NCBI RefSeq assembly: GCF_048569485.1 | Contig: NC_134357.1 | Location: forward strand, 354,414,812-354,478,811 | DNA length: 64,000 nt | Source: Anomaloglossus baeobatrachus | Lineage: Eukaryota; Chordata; Amphibia; Anura; Aromobatidae | Direction: 5' to 3' | Shown: one piece after another, positions 32,085 to 60,090 of the stretch | Position numbering within the stretch: position 1 is the first letter of the stretch | Layout: each line of letters opens with the position of its first letter | Program-made: the position numbers and the translations under genes | Notes under the pieces: model-generated | Database searches by the model: none | Told to the model about the DNA's origin: nothing | The model's input: the letters and a program-made list of their open reading frames with translations, nothing else

Positions 32085-32090
32085 TTTATT
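32085..32090 (-). terminator. SNTA1: Candidate SNTA1 polyadenylation signal
   Basis: AATAAA on the minus strand, about 730 bases beyond the SNTA1 stop codon and just before the palindromic element. It is the clearest signal found in this stretch. Usage is unproven. Confidence 0.35.
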
Positions 32091-32816
32091 CACTTGAATA
32101 TCGATCGGCTACAATACTAGGCAGAGCCCATGGATAAGAGTTTTCTGGTTTAAAGGAAAAAGACGACAATTGTTATTCTTAAAGTTGTATTTTCAGAAAT
32201 CTTGGTACTGCCAAAGAAATTGCTGTCTTGACTGAGAATAATCAGCACTAATAATAATGGAGAGCAGATCATGCAAGCCAATGGACGGCTGCCATTTTCT
32301 ATGGCACAGAGACTTGTTGGACTATTTAAACTTGTCAAAAGCATAGTTTCGACTGTAATAAAAATTAAATATATCAGCTCTGAATTCTGTATGGATATAC
32401 ATATATATATATATCTTTATATATACTTATAATAAAAACCACAAAATGTAAAGTCAAGAGTGAAAATAAGATTCTGGCATAGACTATGATGCATTCCTGC
32501 AGCTTGTGTCAACGACATTTGATTGTAGAAATCATCAGAAGGCACGAACAGTCCTGTCTCCTCCAGACGAGAACTTTTCTCTTCTGTGGACATCAAACTC
32601 ACACGACGCATAAGGCACTATATTGCTGGGAGCGGAGTGTATACACCACGCATTATTCTTACAGTGTACTTCGCACCACAGTATTTAGTATGGCAAACTG
32701 CGGCTATTCCAGCACTCGCAGTTACTCAACCTATCGGTCAATCTGTGCTTCTTTTAAGTTGGGTTAGTGCATGGATCACATAGGTTCTCAATTAATTCTC
32801 TCCACGCTCTATTGTT

Positions 32817-47979
<15,163 letters not shown>

Positions 47980-48410
47980 CTGTGGAGACAAGATGATGAA
48001 TAGGTAGTACATTATATAATGAGACAGGGAGACAACTCAAGTGTCTATACTATATCAATAACAGGTCTTTCACCAGAGACATTATTTCCTCATGCCCTGG
48101 AGATAGTCGTCAACCCTTGATTTAAAGACCTGTCCTTTAACTGGTACATTTCTTCATGACATTAATGAACATCATTCAAAATACTGTGCCTAAATGTCAG
48201 CCGGCAAAATTTTCATATTCATAAAATATATTTAAGTCTTCAACATATTTTAGCAGATGATGTCAGTTGCTTTGTGTCAGTACTGATAAGATCATTTCTA
48301 TGCACCAATATTTCACAATACGTGCCAAGTAAAAACATATGTATACATTCCAACATGTGTCTATTGGTCATAATCAGTGCAGATAGAAATATGCAAACAT
48401 TATACTGAGA
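47980..48410. other. Non-coding, presumed SNTA1 intron
   Basis: Nothing recognised. No PDZ exon found. Confidence 0.4.
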
Positions 48411-49050
48411 TCCTGGGGCGCAATGATGGTGGTCGCAGAGATTGCAACCGGGCCTGTGCTGCAGTGGGGCTCACCGACCCCCGTGCCTACTTCAGCTAGA
48501 TGTGCATTTGAGGACACACATTCAGCTGAAGTGTATTGTGGCACAGAGACCCATTGGGTCATATATACTGGAATGGGGGAGATATATACTAGGATGGGGA
48601 GGGACACAAACCTGAAAGGGGCACAGGAAGAGAATCATATACACTAGGATGGGGGTCATGTATACCACAATGGTATACAATACCAGACATGAGTTAACTA
48701 ATCTCAGCAGTGGCATAACTACCGTATGATGGGCCCTGGTGTAAGATTTGGATCTGAGCCCCCGTCTTTGCATGTTGGTCAAATGTGTATTCTCATATAG
48801 TTTTCTAAATCTTATAAATATATGTGTTGCCCTCTTCCCCCTTATGTAGTAATGTCCCTCATACTAGGCCAATTCCAGTTCCCTATCCTAGACCCCTTCC
48901 ATTTTTATATGTCCCCTATCCTGGTATATATATGTACCCCATCCTAGTATATATGTCCCTCAAACTTGGTCCCCTTCTAGGTATATATGTCCCCCATCCT
49001 GGTATATATGACCCCCACCCTAGTACTGTAAAAATAAAGATAGAAAGAAA
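48411..49050. repeat. Two inverse ~22-bp minisatellite blocks with a hAT-like end between
   Basis: 'tatatactaggatgggg' units at 48565-48660 and inverse 'cccatcctagtatatatgtc' units at 48895-49025 face each other. Between them 'CAGTGGCATAACTACCG' at 48709 resembles a hAT-type terminus. Boundaries are unclear. Confidence 0.5.
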
Positions 49051-49054
49051 AAAT

Positions 49055-51480
49055 GATCATTGAGTCCGCCCGTATTATGATATCCAGCACAGATAAAGCA
49101 TACAGCTACAGGCTGCATCCCCCAGCTGTGCGCTTATCTTGGCTATGTATGAAAATAAGAGGAACCGCATGTGGATTTATATATTTTTTAAATTAACTAA
49201 ATAAATAAATAAATAAATGATTAAAAAAGGCGTGCAGTCCCCCCCCCAATTTTGATACCCAGCTATGATCAAGCCCAACAGCTGGGTGCTGGTAATCTCA
49301 GGCTGGGAAGAATGCTTATTGCCCCCCCCTTAAACTAGAAATAGCAACCTGCGGCCACCCAGGATTGTCGCATCCATTACAAGTGTCAATCCCAGAACTT
49401 TTTTGGGCTCTTCCCAATTACCCTGGTTCGGTGGCAATCGGGGTAACAAGGGGTTAATAACAGCTCAAAGCTGCCACTAAGCCTTGAATTTGTAATGGGA
49501 GACCCCACCATTAATATCTGTAAATGAAAAGAAATAAACACAAACAACGAAAAAATCCTTTATTTAAAAAATAAAAGAAAAAAAAACACCTTCTTTTACC
49601 AATTTATTAACCCCCAAAACACCCAGGTCTGACGTAATCCACATAAAGTCCAATGATGATTCCAGCTCTGCTACATCTGAAGTGACCTCTGGCGGCCATA
49701 GAATGTGACCGCCCACTGTGATCTTCAGGCAGGCAATGAGCTGCAGTGATGAGAGGTGACAACACTTAGGTTAGTTGTGGTCACAGCTGAAGGTTCCCAG
49801 GGCCTTCCGCCTGTGATCACAGGTAACCTGACCTTAGATGACCTCAGTAAAATCAGTGACCTCACCTCACCTTCAACAGCATGTTCCTGCACCCAATCTA
49901 CACCTCCTGGCAAAAAAAACACATCACTACCGCATTCGGTCTGATGCAGTAGGCATGCAATTTTTTGGCAGATGTAGATTAGGTGCAGGAATATGGTATA
50001 AAAATGTCATCACTGAATTTGCACCTCTTGGCCCAAAAATGTCTTTTGACGCCGTTTCGGTAGGGTTTTTTACCAGGAGGTGCAAATTTGGTGCTGAAAT
50101 CTGGTGCAGACATTTCAGCACTAAATTTGCACCTCCTGGCAGAAAACTGCATGTCTTGCTAAAAAATCCACATCAAAACCACATCCAGTATGATGCGATA
50201 ATGATGCGTTTTTTTGACAGGAGGTGTAGATTGGGTTGCAGGAATATGGTGTAAAAGATTCAGCACCAAATCTGTATCTCTTGGAAAAAAAAAACAGCGG
50301 TTTTCTGCCAAGAGATGCAGGTCTGTGAACACACTGACCTCACCTGAGTTGAGGCCACTGAGTTTAATGAAGTCACCTGAGGACCGGTTACCTGCGGTTA
50401 CAGGTGAAAAACCAAGGGAACCTCCAGCTGTGACCGGAAATAAACTGAGTGACGTCACTGCTCAACACACAGCTCAGTCTCTGCCTGAAGCTCACAGCGA
50501 GCGGTCACGTTCTATGGAGTCTTCTGTCACTTCAGATGTAGCAGAGCTGGATTTGTCATGGGATCTTGTGTGGATTACGTCGGACTTGGGTATTTTGGGG
50601 GTTAGTAAAGGAGTTAAGAAGATTTTTTTTGTAATTTATTTCAAATAAAGGATTTTTTCCAGTGTTTGTGTTTATTTCATTTCACTTATCGATTAGTAAT
50701 GGGGGGTCTCATACACGCCTCCCATTATTAATCTAGGGTATAGTGGAAGCTGTCAGCTGTTATTAACCGTTTACTACCCCGATTGCCACCGCACCAGGGC
50801 AATCGGGATGAGCCGTGTAAAATTCCAGGATTGTCACATATAATGGATGCAACAATCCTGGGCGGATGCAGGCTGCTTATTTTTAGGCTGGGGGCCCCAA
50901 TAAACATGTGTCTCCCCTGCCTGAGCATAAAGTTTCCCAGCTGTTGGCTTTTTGATGGTTGGGTATCAAAACTGGGGGTGACCGCACATCGTTATTTTAA
51001 ATTATTTATTTAAATAATTGGGGGGGAAAAAGCCACTTGAGGTTCCTCTTATTTTGATACACAGCCAAGATAAGCAAACAGCTGGGGGCTGCAGCCTGTA
51101 GCTGTAAGCTTTATCTGTGCTGAGTATCATAATATGAGCGGACCCTACGACAATTTTTTATATACTTATTTATTTTTAGGCTGGGGGCGCGTCTAACTAC
51201 AACTAATCACAGACACCAGGACTGCCAGTGGGTGGGGACGAAATTAATATGCATGAAGGTAAATGAGCAGCCTCGGAAGAACAGTGAGCAGCCCAGAAGC
51301 AGTTACAGCCGCGCCGGAGACTCGGTAAGTGTAGCACGCTTGCTCAAATCCTTCTATCCCTTCTACCACCATTTTTAAGCGCTGGATTCTGGTCCCCATA
51401 GAGTTATATGGGGACTAGCATCCGGACAGATATCCGGGATCAATTCCAGTCCGGAGCCGGTTTATTTTTATTTTTAAACC
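49055..51480. mobile_element. Long palindromic (foldback) element, copy B
   Basis: Left arm about 49060-49720 and right arm about 50490-51160 are reverse complements, for example 'ttgatacccagctatgatca' against 'gatggttgggtatcaaaact', and 'tctgacgtaatccacataaa' against 'gtgtggattacgtcggactt'. The centre (49720-50490) has repeated 'gcacctcctggc' and its inverse. It shares arms with copy A (10480-12830). Non-coding. Confidence 0.7.
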
Positions 51481-51749
51481 CTGTTAGGCCCGCCGATCCT
51501 GGATATCTGCAAGTTCAACCATCACTGTTCATAGAGCATTCTGATAGACAATGTAATTTGTCTAACATTCTGAGAACTCATAAAGCCTTCTAGCAGCCAA
51601 TACAAGATATGTATAAAATTGTGTTTCCTTTTGTTCGCTCTGTTCTCACTAATATCATGGCTTCCATTTATAGCAGAAGCCATGACAGTTTGTGGAGTCC
51701 ATTCTATGAATAATTTCATAGTTTCAATGCTAAAGTGAACAGTGTCTAA
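51481..51749. other. Non-coding spacer
   Basis: Nothing recognised. Confidence 0.4.
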
Positions 51750-52298
51750 GGGGGGCTTTGCACATTGCGAGATCGCTAGCCGATTGTAGCGATGCTGAGG
51801 GCGATAGTCCCCGCCCCCGTCGCAGATGCGATATCTTGTGATAGCTGCCGTAGCGAACGTTATTGCTACGGCAGCTTCACACGCACTTACCTGCCCTGCG
51901 ACGTCGCTCTGGCCGGCGACCCGCCTCCTTCCTAAGGGGGTGGGTCGTGCGGCATCACAGCGATGTACGTAAGTATGTAAGTACAGTTACCCTAAGGGAC
52001 ATGGGGAGTGTCTGTGTGCATGTTGCGGAATGTGTGGCTGCGGAATATGCTGCGGATGTCCCGCAGCCACACATAACTGCATGTCAATTATTTCTGTGAA
52101 TTTACCTCCACTATGGAGATAGAGGCCGGGAGTTCCGCAGGTAAATCACATGAATGTCCGCAGGTTTACCGAAACAATTCCGCTGGAATCCTGCAGCTAT
52201 GTATAGCTGCGGATTCCGGGGAGGTGCTGCGGGAAACCTGCGGCCATAAATGCGGATATATCCGCAGATACGAGCTCCCGTGGGCACATAGCCTTATA
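51750..52298. mobile_element. Harbinger-type fragments, two families joined
   Basis: 51750-51964 matches the left part of the element at 56356 (GGGGCTTTGCACATTGCGAG, 'gctacggcagcttcacacgc') and then breaks off. About 51990-52298 is another GC-rich inverted-repeat element whose right end 'gggcacatagccttata' resembles the GGCTATGTGC family. Both are incomplete. Confidence 0.55.
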
Positions 52299-52803
52299 GG
52301 GTGCATCTTCTGTGTGAGACATCACTAGAACACAAGTAATTGTAAGAGCCATATAACATTTACTTTGGCTCAAAAATGCTCATGGTATAGTGTTAAGTCC
52401 CCCCATTACATAGCTGTCAGACGATTGTTCAGCTGGCAGCTATCTTGGCCATTTCTTCCATACATAGGAGTGTCCGTTCTGATGTGCGCTCCTGTGTTCT
52501 CTATGAGAGACATCTCTGGCAACTGCTCTCTTTGAAAACAAAAGGGTTAATAGTCTGAAATCAGACATGCCGAAAGTTTATTTCCTCTGACATCATCTAT
52601 CGGGGGGCCCCATACACATTAAACTGGATTTTGGCAGATTCGGCCAACATTAGTTTATGGGGGCCTCTATTTAGGTTGTACAATCCTTGAGATTTAGTGG
52701 TTGGGCCATCAAAATATATCCCTGTATAACAGAAACACAACCTGAAAATGTATGTACAAAAGTCTATAAATAAACATATACATGCAAATGAAGATAACAA
52801 ATA
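52299..52803. other. Non-coding spacer
   Basis: No gene. 'ggggccccatacacattaaa' near 52604 looks like an inverted-repeat element with 'agtttatgggggcc' at 52652, but no ends were fixed. Confidence 0.4.
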
Positions 52804-53029
52804 TCTATATATATAATTGTCTTATTCTGTCTCTGTCTGTCTGTCTGTCTGTCTTGCTCCAAAATGACGTCATTACAGTGACAACCGTCGCATTGGCCGT
52901 TCGGCTCCGCCCCCGCACACTTTGGCCGCTTGGCCCCGCTCCCGCACAATTTGCCCGCTCGGCCCCTCCCCCCGCACACTTTAGCCGCTCGGCCCCGCCT
53001 CCCCTCACACATTTGGCACCTATACACCT

Positions 53030-53660
53030 CCCCCAAGGACTACTCCTCCCATTATACTCCTCTCCCCCTAGGACTACTCCTCCTATTATACTCCTCTCCC
53101 CCCAAGACAACTCCTCCTATTATACTCCTCTCTCCCCAGGACTACTCCTCCCACTATACTACTCACCCCCCAGGACTACTCCTCCTAGTATACTCCTCTC
53201 TCCCCAGGACTACTCCCCCTATTATACTCCTCTCCCCCCAGGACTACTCTTCCTATTATCCTCCTCTCCCCCAGGACTACTCCTCCTATTATACTCCCCT
53301 TTCCCCAGGACTACCCCTCCTATTATACTCCTCTCTCCCCAGGAATACTCCTTCTATTATACTCCTTTCTCCCCAGGACTACTCATTCTATTATACTCCT
53401 CTCACCCCAGGACTACTCCTCCTATTAGACTCCTCACCCCCAGGACTACTCCTCCTATTATACTCCTCTCCCCCCAGGACTACGCCTCCTATTATACTCC
53501 TCACCTCCAGGACTACTCCTCCTATTAAACTCACCTCCAGGACTACTCCTCCTAATATACTCCTCACCTCTAGGATTACTCCTCCTATTATACTCCTCTC
53601 TCCCCAGGACTACTCCTCCTATTATACTCCTCCTATTATAGTCCTCCTATCATACTCCTC
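53030..53660. repeat. ~25-bp minisatellite (ccaggactactcctcctatt)
   Basis: About 24 units of ccaggactactcctcctatt plus atactcctc, moderately diverged. Long proline-rich frames across it are repeat artefacts. Confidence 0.93.
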
Positions 53661-54030
53661 TCTGAGGGGTGCGTAGCATGGGGGATGGAGCACGATGGGG
53701 GGTGCGCAGCATGGGGGGATGAAGCACGATCGGGGGTGCGCAGCATGGGGGGATGAAGCATGATGGGGGTGCGCAGCATGGGGGGATGAAGCACGATGGG
53801 GGTGCGCAGCATGGGGGGAATGAAGCACGATAGGGGTGTGCAGCATTGGGGATGGAGCATGATGGGGGTGCGTTGCATGGAGGATGGAGCATGACGGGGG
53901 TGCGCAGCATGGGGGATGGAGCACCATGGGGGTGCGCAGCATGGGGGATGGAGCACGATAGGTGTGTGCAGCATGGGGGATGGAGCATGATGGAGGGTGC
54001 GCAGCATGGGGGATGGAGCACGATGGGAGT
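53655..54030. repeat. 31-33 bp minisatellite, inverse of 1-160
   Basis: About 12 units of gggggatggagcacgatggg plus ggtgcgcagcat. Same family as at 1-160, in opposite orientation. Confidence 0.93.
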
Positions 54031-54512
54031 GCACACCTCCCCCAAAAACACACACACCGCCATACACGCACCGTACAACACACCACACACACACTGGGAA
54101 CCACAAACACCGCCCTACACAGACACCCACACACACAGACAACGCCGCACACACACAACACCCAACACAGAAACACCGCAGCACACACAAATATACGTAC
54201 ACACCGTGCAACACACACTGCACAAAACATACCTTTCCCCAAAACACACACACGCACCCCACACACATACCCACACAAACCGTGCAACACATACAGCACC
54301 ACACACACACAATGCTGCAGACACACAGCACTCCACAAACAACGGAACACACACAACGCAACACACAAACAACACCGCTCTCACACACCCCCACACCCAG
54401 ACAACACCCAGAATATTTACAGCGCTCTACACAAACACTTGGCAACTACACACAACAACATCTATATATATAACAAAAATCCTATATTAACTACACAATA
54501 AATTCTAGAATA

Positions 54513-54543
54513 CCCGATGCGTTAGAATCGGGCCACCATCTAG
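54513..54543 (+). promoter_or_regulatory. Helitron 3' hairpin and CTAG terminus
   Basis: Stem CCCGAT/ATCGGG with an 8-base loop, 7 bases, then CTAG followed by host T. Confidence 0.85.
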
Positions 54544-54990
54544 TATAACAATGCATGTGGAAAACGTGGGTATAGATTTAGTACCTGTAGATTATGTATA
54601 TGTGAAAATCGTTTCTTTTTTAGCCCCTTACAATCAATCCTGTGTGTCCTTATCTCAGCATAAATAATTGAAAATTGAATCTAGAAAGTCACTTTGAAAA
54701 AACAGCTCAGGGCGTAACATGAAGTGTGTTCTAAACTGCGGACAGCTGGATCCCTGTGGCACACACACAATCTGGAGGCAATAACTGCACTTACTCATCA
54801 TGCAACTATTTTATTTGGAAAGTTCAAAGTACAGTATGACTTTACTGTTTCCTAATGTACAGAGGCTTCATAACTGCCAGGAAAACACCAGAATACGTTT
54901 ATATTCAAAGCGGCAAAAAGATAGGTTAGATGATTAGATAGAATTGTTCATACTATGTACCATGAACACTTTGCAGGATTACACATGCCT
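54544..54990. other. Non-coding, presumed SNTA1 intron
   Basis: Nothing recognised. Confidence 0.4.
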
Positions 54991-54999
54991 GCTGTAGCA

Positions 55000-56090
55000 G
55001 TCCCACTGGGACTTGATCCATGAATGCTCTGTAGGAAGATCGACCTTGTGCAAGCCTAGTCCTCTCTCTGCCATTATCTTGAAAGTATCAAGCCATTAGG
55101 TTGCTGGTCTTTCTCTTCACCTTGTTCCTCTATTGTTTCGACCATGAAGTTCTTCTCTAGTGAGCTTCTTCATATGATGTATCCAAAGTAACAAGTTGCA
55201 GCTTGGTAATCCTTGCTTCGAGTGACATGTCTGGAATAATTTGTTCCAAAATTGATTAGATGGTTCTTCTTGCCATCCATGGTATTAATGACATATTTCT
55301 CCAGCACCACATTTCATAGGTGTTGATTTTTCTTCTTTCTTGTTCCTTTATCGTCCACATCGTTTCGTTTCACATCAATTCATTATCACAGAAAAGACCA
55401 AACTATGTATGAGCCGTGTCTTTAGTGAAATGTTCCTCGATTTGAAGACCTTGTCCAGAGACTTCATTGTTGATTTGCCCATAGCTACTCTCCTATTGAC
55501 TTTTGGTGTCGTCAATGCATCTTGAGAAATCATTAATCCGAGTACGTTGAAGTCCTTTATAACTTCCAGTTTGTCACCATCCATCTCAAATGTCTCCCAT
55601 TTGTACCTGGCAGTAGTCAGTATCTTTGTCTTCTGTATATTGAGTAGCAATCCCATGTTCGAACTCTCCATCTTGGCACTCCATAATAGGTCCTTCAATC
55701 CATTTACACTTGTTACTATCAATGTTGTATTGTCTGTGTATTTAAGATTGTTGATAGAATCAGCAATTTTGATTCTTTTTTGGCAAGACCAGCCTTTCTG
55801 AAAATAGCTTCTGTATATAAATTGAAGAGAAATGGTGAGAGGATGCAGCCTTGTCTGACACCTCGTTCTACTTTGAACCATGCCGTGTCATCGTGTTCCA
55901 TTAGGACCTGTTGCTTCTTAGTTGATGTAAAGGTTCCTGATGAGGCTCATCAGATGGTTTGGCACACCTATATACGTCATGGTATTCCAAAAGTCTCTGG
56001 TGATCAACACAGTCAAAGGCTTTGCTGTAATCGATGAAGGAAAAACAGAGCTCCTTCTTAAATTCTGTATTCATTTTGGTTTTATCTCAT
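55000..56090 (-). mobile_element. RTE-type LINE fragment, degraded
   Basis: Minus-strand translation gives reverse transcriptase text: FIDYSKAFDCVDH near 56030, then GVRQGCILSPFLFNLYTEAI near 55840, the YTDNTTLIVTSVNGLKDL block near 55720 (catalytic YxDD present as YTDN, so inactive), and NIQKTKILTT near 55640. The tail to 55000 matches the post-RT part of the fragment at 36430-37545. Stops and frameshifts are frequent. Confidence 0.78.
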
Positions 56091-56352
56091 ATTTTTTCAA
56101 TTAAATGGACACAGAGTGAACATGCAACTACATTTTGTACGTATACCAACATATGGTCTGGCTCATTTCTTTGATTTCTCTTTAGCTTCTTATACTTGTA
56201 CAAACAGGGGTGTGGCTCCCCCTTTTTGGGTTGGCATTCAGTCCATACAGCTTTCCACAGGCATCTGTTTCCTCTTTTGAATTTTTTTTAACATTAAAGC
56301 TGCAGAATTATTAGTATTTCTCAGAAGTTTGAACTCATTCACATGCAAAGAC
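56091..56352. other. Non-coding spacer
   Basis: Nothing recognised. Confidence 0.4.
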
Positions 56353-56355
56353 TTA

Positions 56356-56913
56356 GGGGTACTTTGCACGCTGCGACATCACTAGCCGATTGTAGCGATG
56401 CCGAGTGCGATAGTCCCCGCCCTCGTCGCAGATGCGATCTCTTATGATAGCTGCCGTAGCGAATATTATCGCTACGGCAGCTTCACACGCACTTACCTGT
56501 CCTGCGACGTCGCTCTGGCCGGCGACCCGCCTCCTTCACAGCGACGTCACACGGCAGGCGGCCAAGAGAAGCGGAGGGGCGGAAATGAGCAGGACGTAAA
56601 CATCCCGCCCACCTCCTTCCTTCCTCATTGCAGGCGGGACGCAGGTAAGGAGATGTTCCCCGCTCCTGCGGCTTCATACACAGCGATGTGTGCTGCCGCA
56701 GGAACGACGAACAACATCGTACCTGTCGCTGCACCGGCATTATGGAAATGACCAACACTACACAGATCACCAATTTACGATGCTTTTGCGATCGTTTATC
56801 AGTGCATCTAGGCTTTACATGTTGCGACGTCGTTACTGGCGCCGGATGTGCGTCACTTTCAATTTGACCCCGACGACATCGCAGTAGCGATGTCGCAACG
56901 TGCAAAGTACCCC
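56356..56913. mobile_element. Harbinger-type non-autonomous element, well-preserved ends
   Basis: Exact TTA on both sides (56353-56355, 56914-56916). Ends are GGGGTACTTTGCACGCTGCG and, inverted, CGCAACGTGCAAAGTACCCC, nearly perfect. Interior shares 'tagcgatg', 'gctgccgtagcgaa' and 'aacatcccgcccacctcctt' with its relatives. Confidence 0.88.
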
Positions 56914-56916
56914 TTA

Positions 56917-57246
56917 CCTGGATGTTGCTGAGCAAAGGAGTAATATAACTGCGCCACTATTTCTTGCAAAGGCGATGTGTAGCATAAACTTAGAGATCAA
57001 GTACACTACTATATTACAGCAGTGTAATCTCACAGATAAAATGAGCCCTAATACTGCTTGCAGAGCGCCTATGTACAGATTCCATGTATACGGCTTTGCT
57101 GTGTACATGAGGCTTTATATGACAGGACTATAGTGGCCTGGGTGTGGGTGCAACCTTCTATAGCTAAATCAATGCATTCAGTGATCCAGTTCTTTTACAG
57201 TTTAAAAAGTTCCATATCTTTTATGTGGCTCATTTGAAGGTTTGAA
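56917..57246. other. Non-coding spacer
   Basis: Nothing recognised. Confidence 0.4.
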
Positions 57247-57290
57247 TTAAAGAGGTTGGCCACTACATTAACATTGATGGCCTATCCTTA

Positions 57291-57857
57291 AGGGTACTTT
57301 ACACGCTGCGATATCCATACCGATATCGCTAGCAAGCGTACCCGCCCCCGTTGGTTGTGCACCACGGGCAAATCGCTGCCCGTGGTCCACAACATCGCTA
57401 ACACCCGTCACACGGACTTACCTTCCCTGTCACGTCGCTCTGGCCGGCGATTCCCCTCCTTTCTAAGGGGGCGGTTCGTGCGGCATCACAGCGACGTCAC
57501 ACGGCAGCCGTCCAATAGCAGAGGAGGGGCGGAGATGAGTGGCCGGAACATGCCGCCCACTTCCTTCCTTCCTCATTGCCGGTGGACGCAGGTAAGGAGA
57601 TGTTCGTTTCTGCGGTGTCACACACAGCGATGTGTGCTGCCGCAGGAACGACGAACAACATCGTACCTGCAGCAGCAACGATATTTGGGAAAGGAGCGAC
57701 GTGTCATCGAGCAATGATTTTTCACGTTTTTGCGCTCGTTGATCGTCGCTCCTTGGTGTCACACGCTGCGATGTCGCTAACTGCGCCGGATGTGCGTCAC
57801 TAACGACGTGACTCCGACGATATATCGTTAGTGATGTCGCAGCGTGTAAAGCACCCT
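57291..57857. mobile_element. Harbinger-type element in the left arm of the 57251-58851 element
   Basis: TTA at 57288-57290 and 57858-57860. Ends are AGGGTACTTTACACGCTGCG and, inverted, CGCAGCGTGTAAAGCACCCT. Family members lie at 56356 and 51750. Confidence 0.85.
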
Positions 57858-58228
57858 TTAGGATATGTCATCAATGTCTCATATGCAGGGGTCCGACACC
57901 GTCCGCCACTCCCGACGATCAGCTGTTCTCAGCAGCAAGCAGCCGAAAATGCTCAGTTTTGGAGCTGTCCCTTCTTCTGATAGCAGCAGTGTCCGAGTAC
58001 TGAACATTGCCTCCCATCCAAATTAATAGGAGGTGGATGTGCAGTACCCGGCCACTATCGGAAGACGTGGAAAATCTGGACATGAGCATTTTAGTGGCTG
58101 TCTGGTGCTGATCATTGGGCCTGTAGGGTGTCGGACTGATTATTGCCGCTGCCGGTTCTGAGAACGGCTGATCAGCGGGAGTGGCAGTGTCAGACCCTGG
58201 ATGATCAGACGTTGATGACCTATCCTAA

Positions 58229-58801
58229 TGCGGGCGTCACACGATACGATCTATCGTGCGATCGCACGAGCGATCGTATCCACCCCCGTCGTTTGTGTGT
58301 CACGGGCAAATCGCTGCCCGTGTCGCACAAAGTCGTTAAACTCCCGTCACACATACTTACCTGCTTAGCGACGTCGCTGTGGGTGGCGAAAATCCACTTC
58401 CTGAAGGGGTTGGGACGTTTGGCGTCACAGCGACGTCACACAGCCGCCAGTCAATAGAAGCATAGGGGCGGAGATGAGCGGGACGTAAACATCCCGCCCA
58501 CCTCCTTCCCTCCACATAGCCGGCGGGAGCTGCGGGATGCAGGTAAGCTGTGTTCATCGTTCCCGGGGTGTCACACGGAGCGATGTGTGCTGCCCTGGGT
58601 ACAATAAACAATCTGCGCAAATAAGATTAAGCGATTTTTTAAAAATGAGCGACGTGTACACGATACACGATTTACAACCGATTAAGAGTCGCTCGGAGGT
58701 GTCACACGAGACGACGTCGTGAACGATGCCGGATGTGCGTCACGAAAACCGTGACCCCCGACGACATATCGCACGATAGATCATCTCGTGTGACGCCCGC
58801 A
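58229..58801. mobile_element. Harbinger-type element in the right arm of the 57251-58851 element
   Basis: TGCGGGCGTCACACGA and the perfect inverse TCGTGTGACGCCCGCA, flanked by TAA (58226-58228) and TGA (58802-58804), one mismatch from a 3-bp duplication. Related in the interior to 17766-18320. Confidence 0.75.
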
Positions 58802-58855
58802 TGAGGATAGGTCAGGATAGGTCATCAATGTTAAAGTAGTGGTCAACCCCTTTAA

Positions 58856-59490
58856 TCTGTCTTTTTAATAAAGTTTACTAATTTTTTTTAATTCTGAAAA
58901 AAAGATATGATTGGAATCTCTGTCTTTAGCTAAGGGAAAGTCAAGATAATAAAATATTACATTAAATTTAGAAATTCCCGGACTATTTTGCTCTATTTTT
59001 GTATCACCTCAACAGGGGACATTGGTAATTGCCTTGTATTGTTCTACTGATAAAATGTGGGTCTAATGTCTACTAACTCTGCTATAGTAAACTTTATAAT
59101 CCAGAAACTGGAAAAGACGTCCATGATGAGAGTCATAGGAAAACCAAAGGAAAAGAGATAAATGTTCGGAAAAAGAGATATGAACACTCAATTTAGTATT
59201 GATATCAAACATGGTAGATGGAGACATTTTACTAATCGTCATATTGGATGCCAGAATAGGATTTAAAGAATAACCATAGTTTTAATTTTTTTCATAAATC
59301 AATAGTAAACATGAAAATAAGAAAACTTTGTAATACCGTATATCCTATCAGAGAAATATGTTTGGTTTTTTTTCTCCTCCTTGACTGATCGTTCATTCTA
59401 AATATTCTCAATTCATGGGTGCAATCTGTTATTTAGTTAGATGACAGATGGTGAACTTGAGCTGAATGTCTATATATGCCTCTAGCCTCT
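58856..59490. other. Non-coding spacer
   Basis: AT-rich, no gene or element recognised. Confidence 0.4.
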
Positions 59491-59492
59491 CG

Positions 59493-60090
59493 ATCATAGA
59501 ATATTACAATCACCAACTGCCATCTATCTCCTGTCTGCCAATCCCTTCACTGGCTTCCCATTGCTCAACGACTCCAGTTCAAAACACTAACCATGACATA
59601 CAAATCCATCCACAACCTGTCTCCTCCCTACATCTGTGACCTAGTCTCCCGGTACTTACCTGCACGTAACCTCCGATCCTCACAAGATCTCCTTCTCTAC
59701 TCCCCTCTCATCTCCTCTTCCCACCATCGCATCCAAGATTTCTTCCGTGCCTCCCCCATACTCTGGAATGCTCTGCTACAACACATCAGACTCTCGCCTA
59801 CCTTGGCAAGCTTCAAAAGGAACCTGAAGACCCACCTCTTCCGACAAGCCTACCTGCCATAACCCTCAGTCTGATACAGTGCCTTACTATCAGCTCTACC
59901 CTCGCCTACTGTATCCTCACCTATCCCTTGTAGACTGTGAGCCCTCGCGGGCAGGGACCTCTCTCCTCCTGTACCTGTTTGTGTCTTGTATTGTTTATGA
60001 TTATTGTATTTGTCCTTATTATGTACACCCCTTTCACATGTAAAGCGCCATGGAATTGATGGCGCTATAATAATAAATAATAACAATATC
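59493..60090 (+). mobile_element. L2-type LINE 3' end
   Basis: A 5'-truncated copy. The open frame 59593-59862 encodes the end of the L2/CR1-group ORF2 (MTYKSIHNLSPPYICDLVSR, RASPILWNALLQHIRL, FKRNLKTHLFRQAYLP). It continues upstream as HWLPIAQRLQFK (about 59557). The 3' tail 'tgtaaagcgccatggaattg' followed by taataata repeats is typical of L2 ends. Confidence 0.85.

Larger units (their letters stand above)
52804..54543 (+). mobile_element. Complete non-autonomous Helitron carrying satellites
   Basis: It begins TCTATATATATAATTGTC after an A at 52803 and ends CTAG at 54540-54543 before a T, the A^T insertion rule of Helitrons. A hairpin with stem CCCGAT (54513-54518) and ATCGGG (54527-54532) lies 7 bases before CTAG, the usual termination structure. 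In order inside are a gtctgtct tract, a GC-rich 'gcccgctcggcccc' block, a 24-27 bp 'ccaggactactcctcctatt' array, the 31-bp catgctgcgc satellite in inverse form, and a CA-rich region. It has no Rep/helicase. Confidence 0.85.
57251..58851. mobile_element. TTAA-type element hosting two Harbinger-type insertions
   Basis: TTAA at 57247-57250 and 58852-58855. Ends are AGAGGTTGGCCACTACATTA and, inverted, TAAAGTAGTGGTCAACCCCT, continuing through 'acattgatggcctatcctta' and its mirror. Its own interior is 57858-58228 ('gatcagctgttctcagcagc' and inverse text), so the uninserted element would be roughly 460 bp. Confidence 0.78.

Noticed and set aside
52782-53676. 248-codon proline/serine/tyrosine-rich frames
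   Set aside because: Derived from the Helitron-internal ccaggactactcctcc array.
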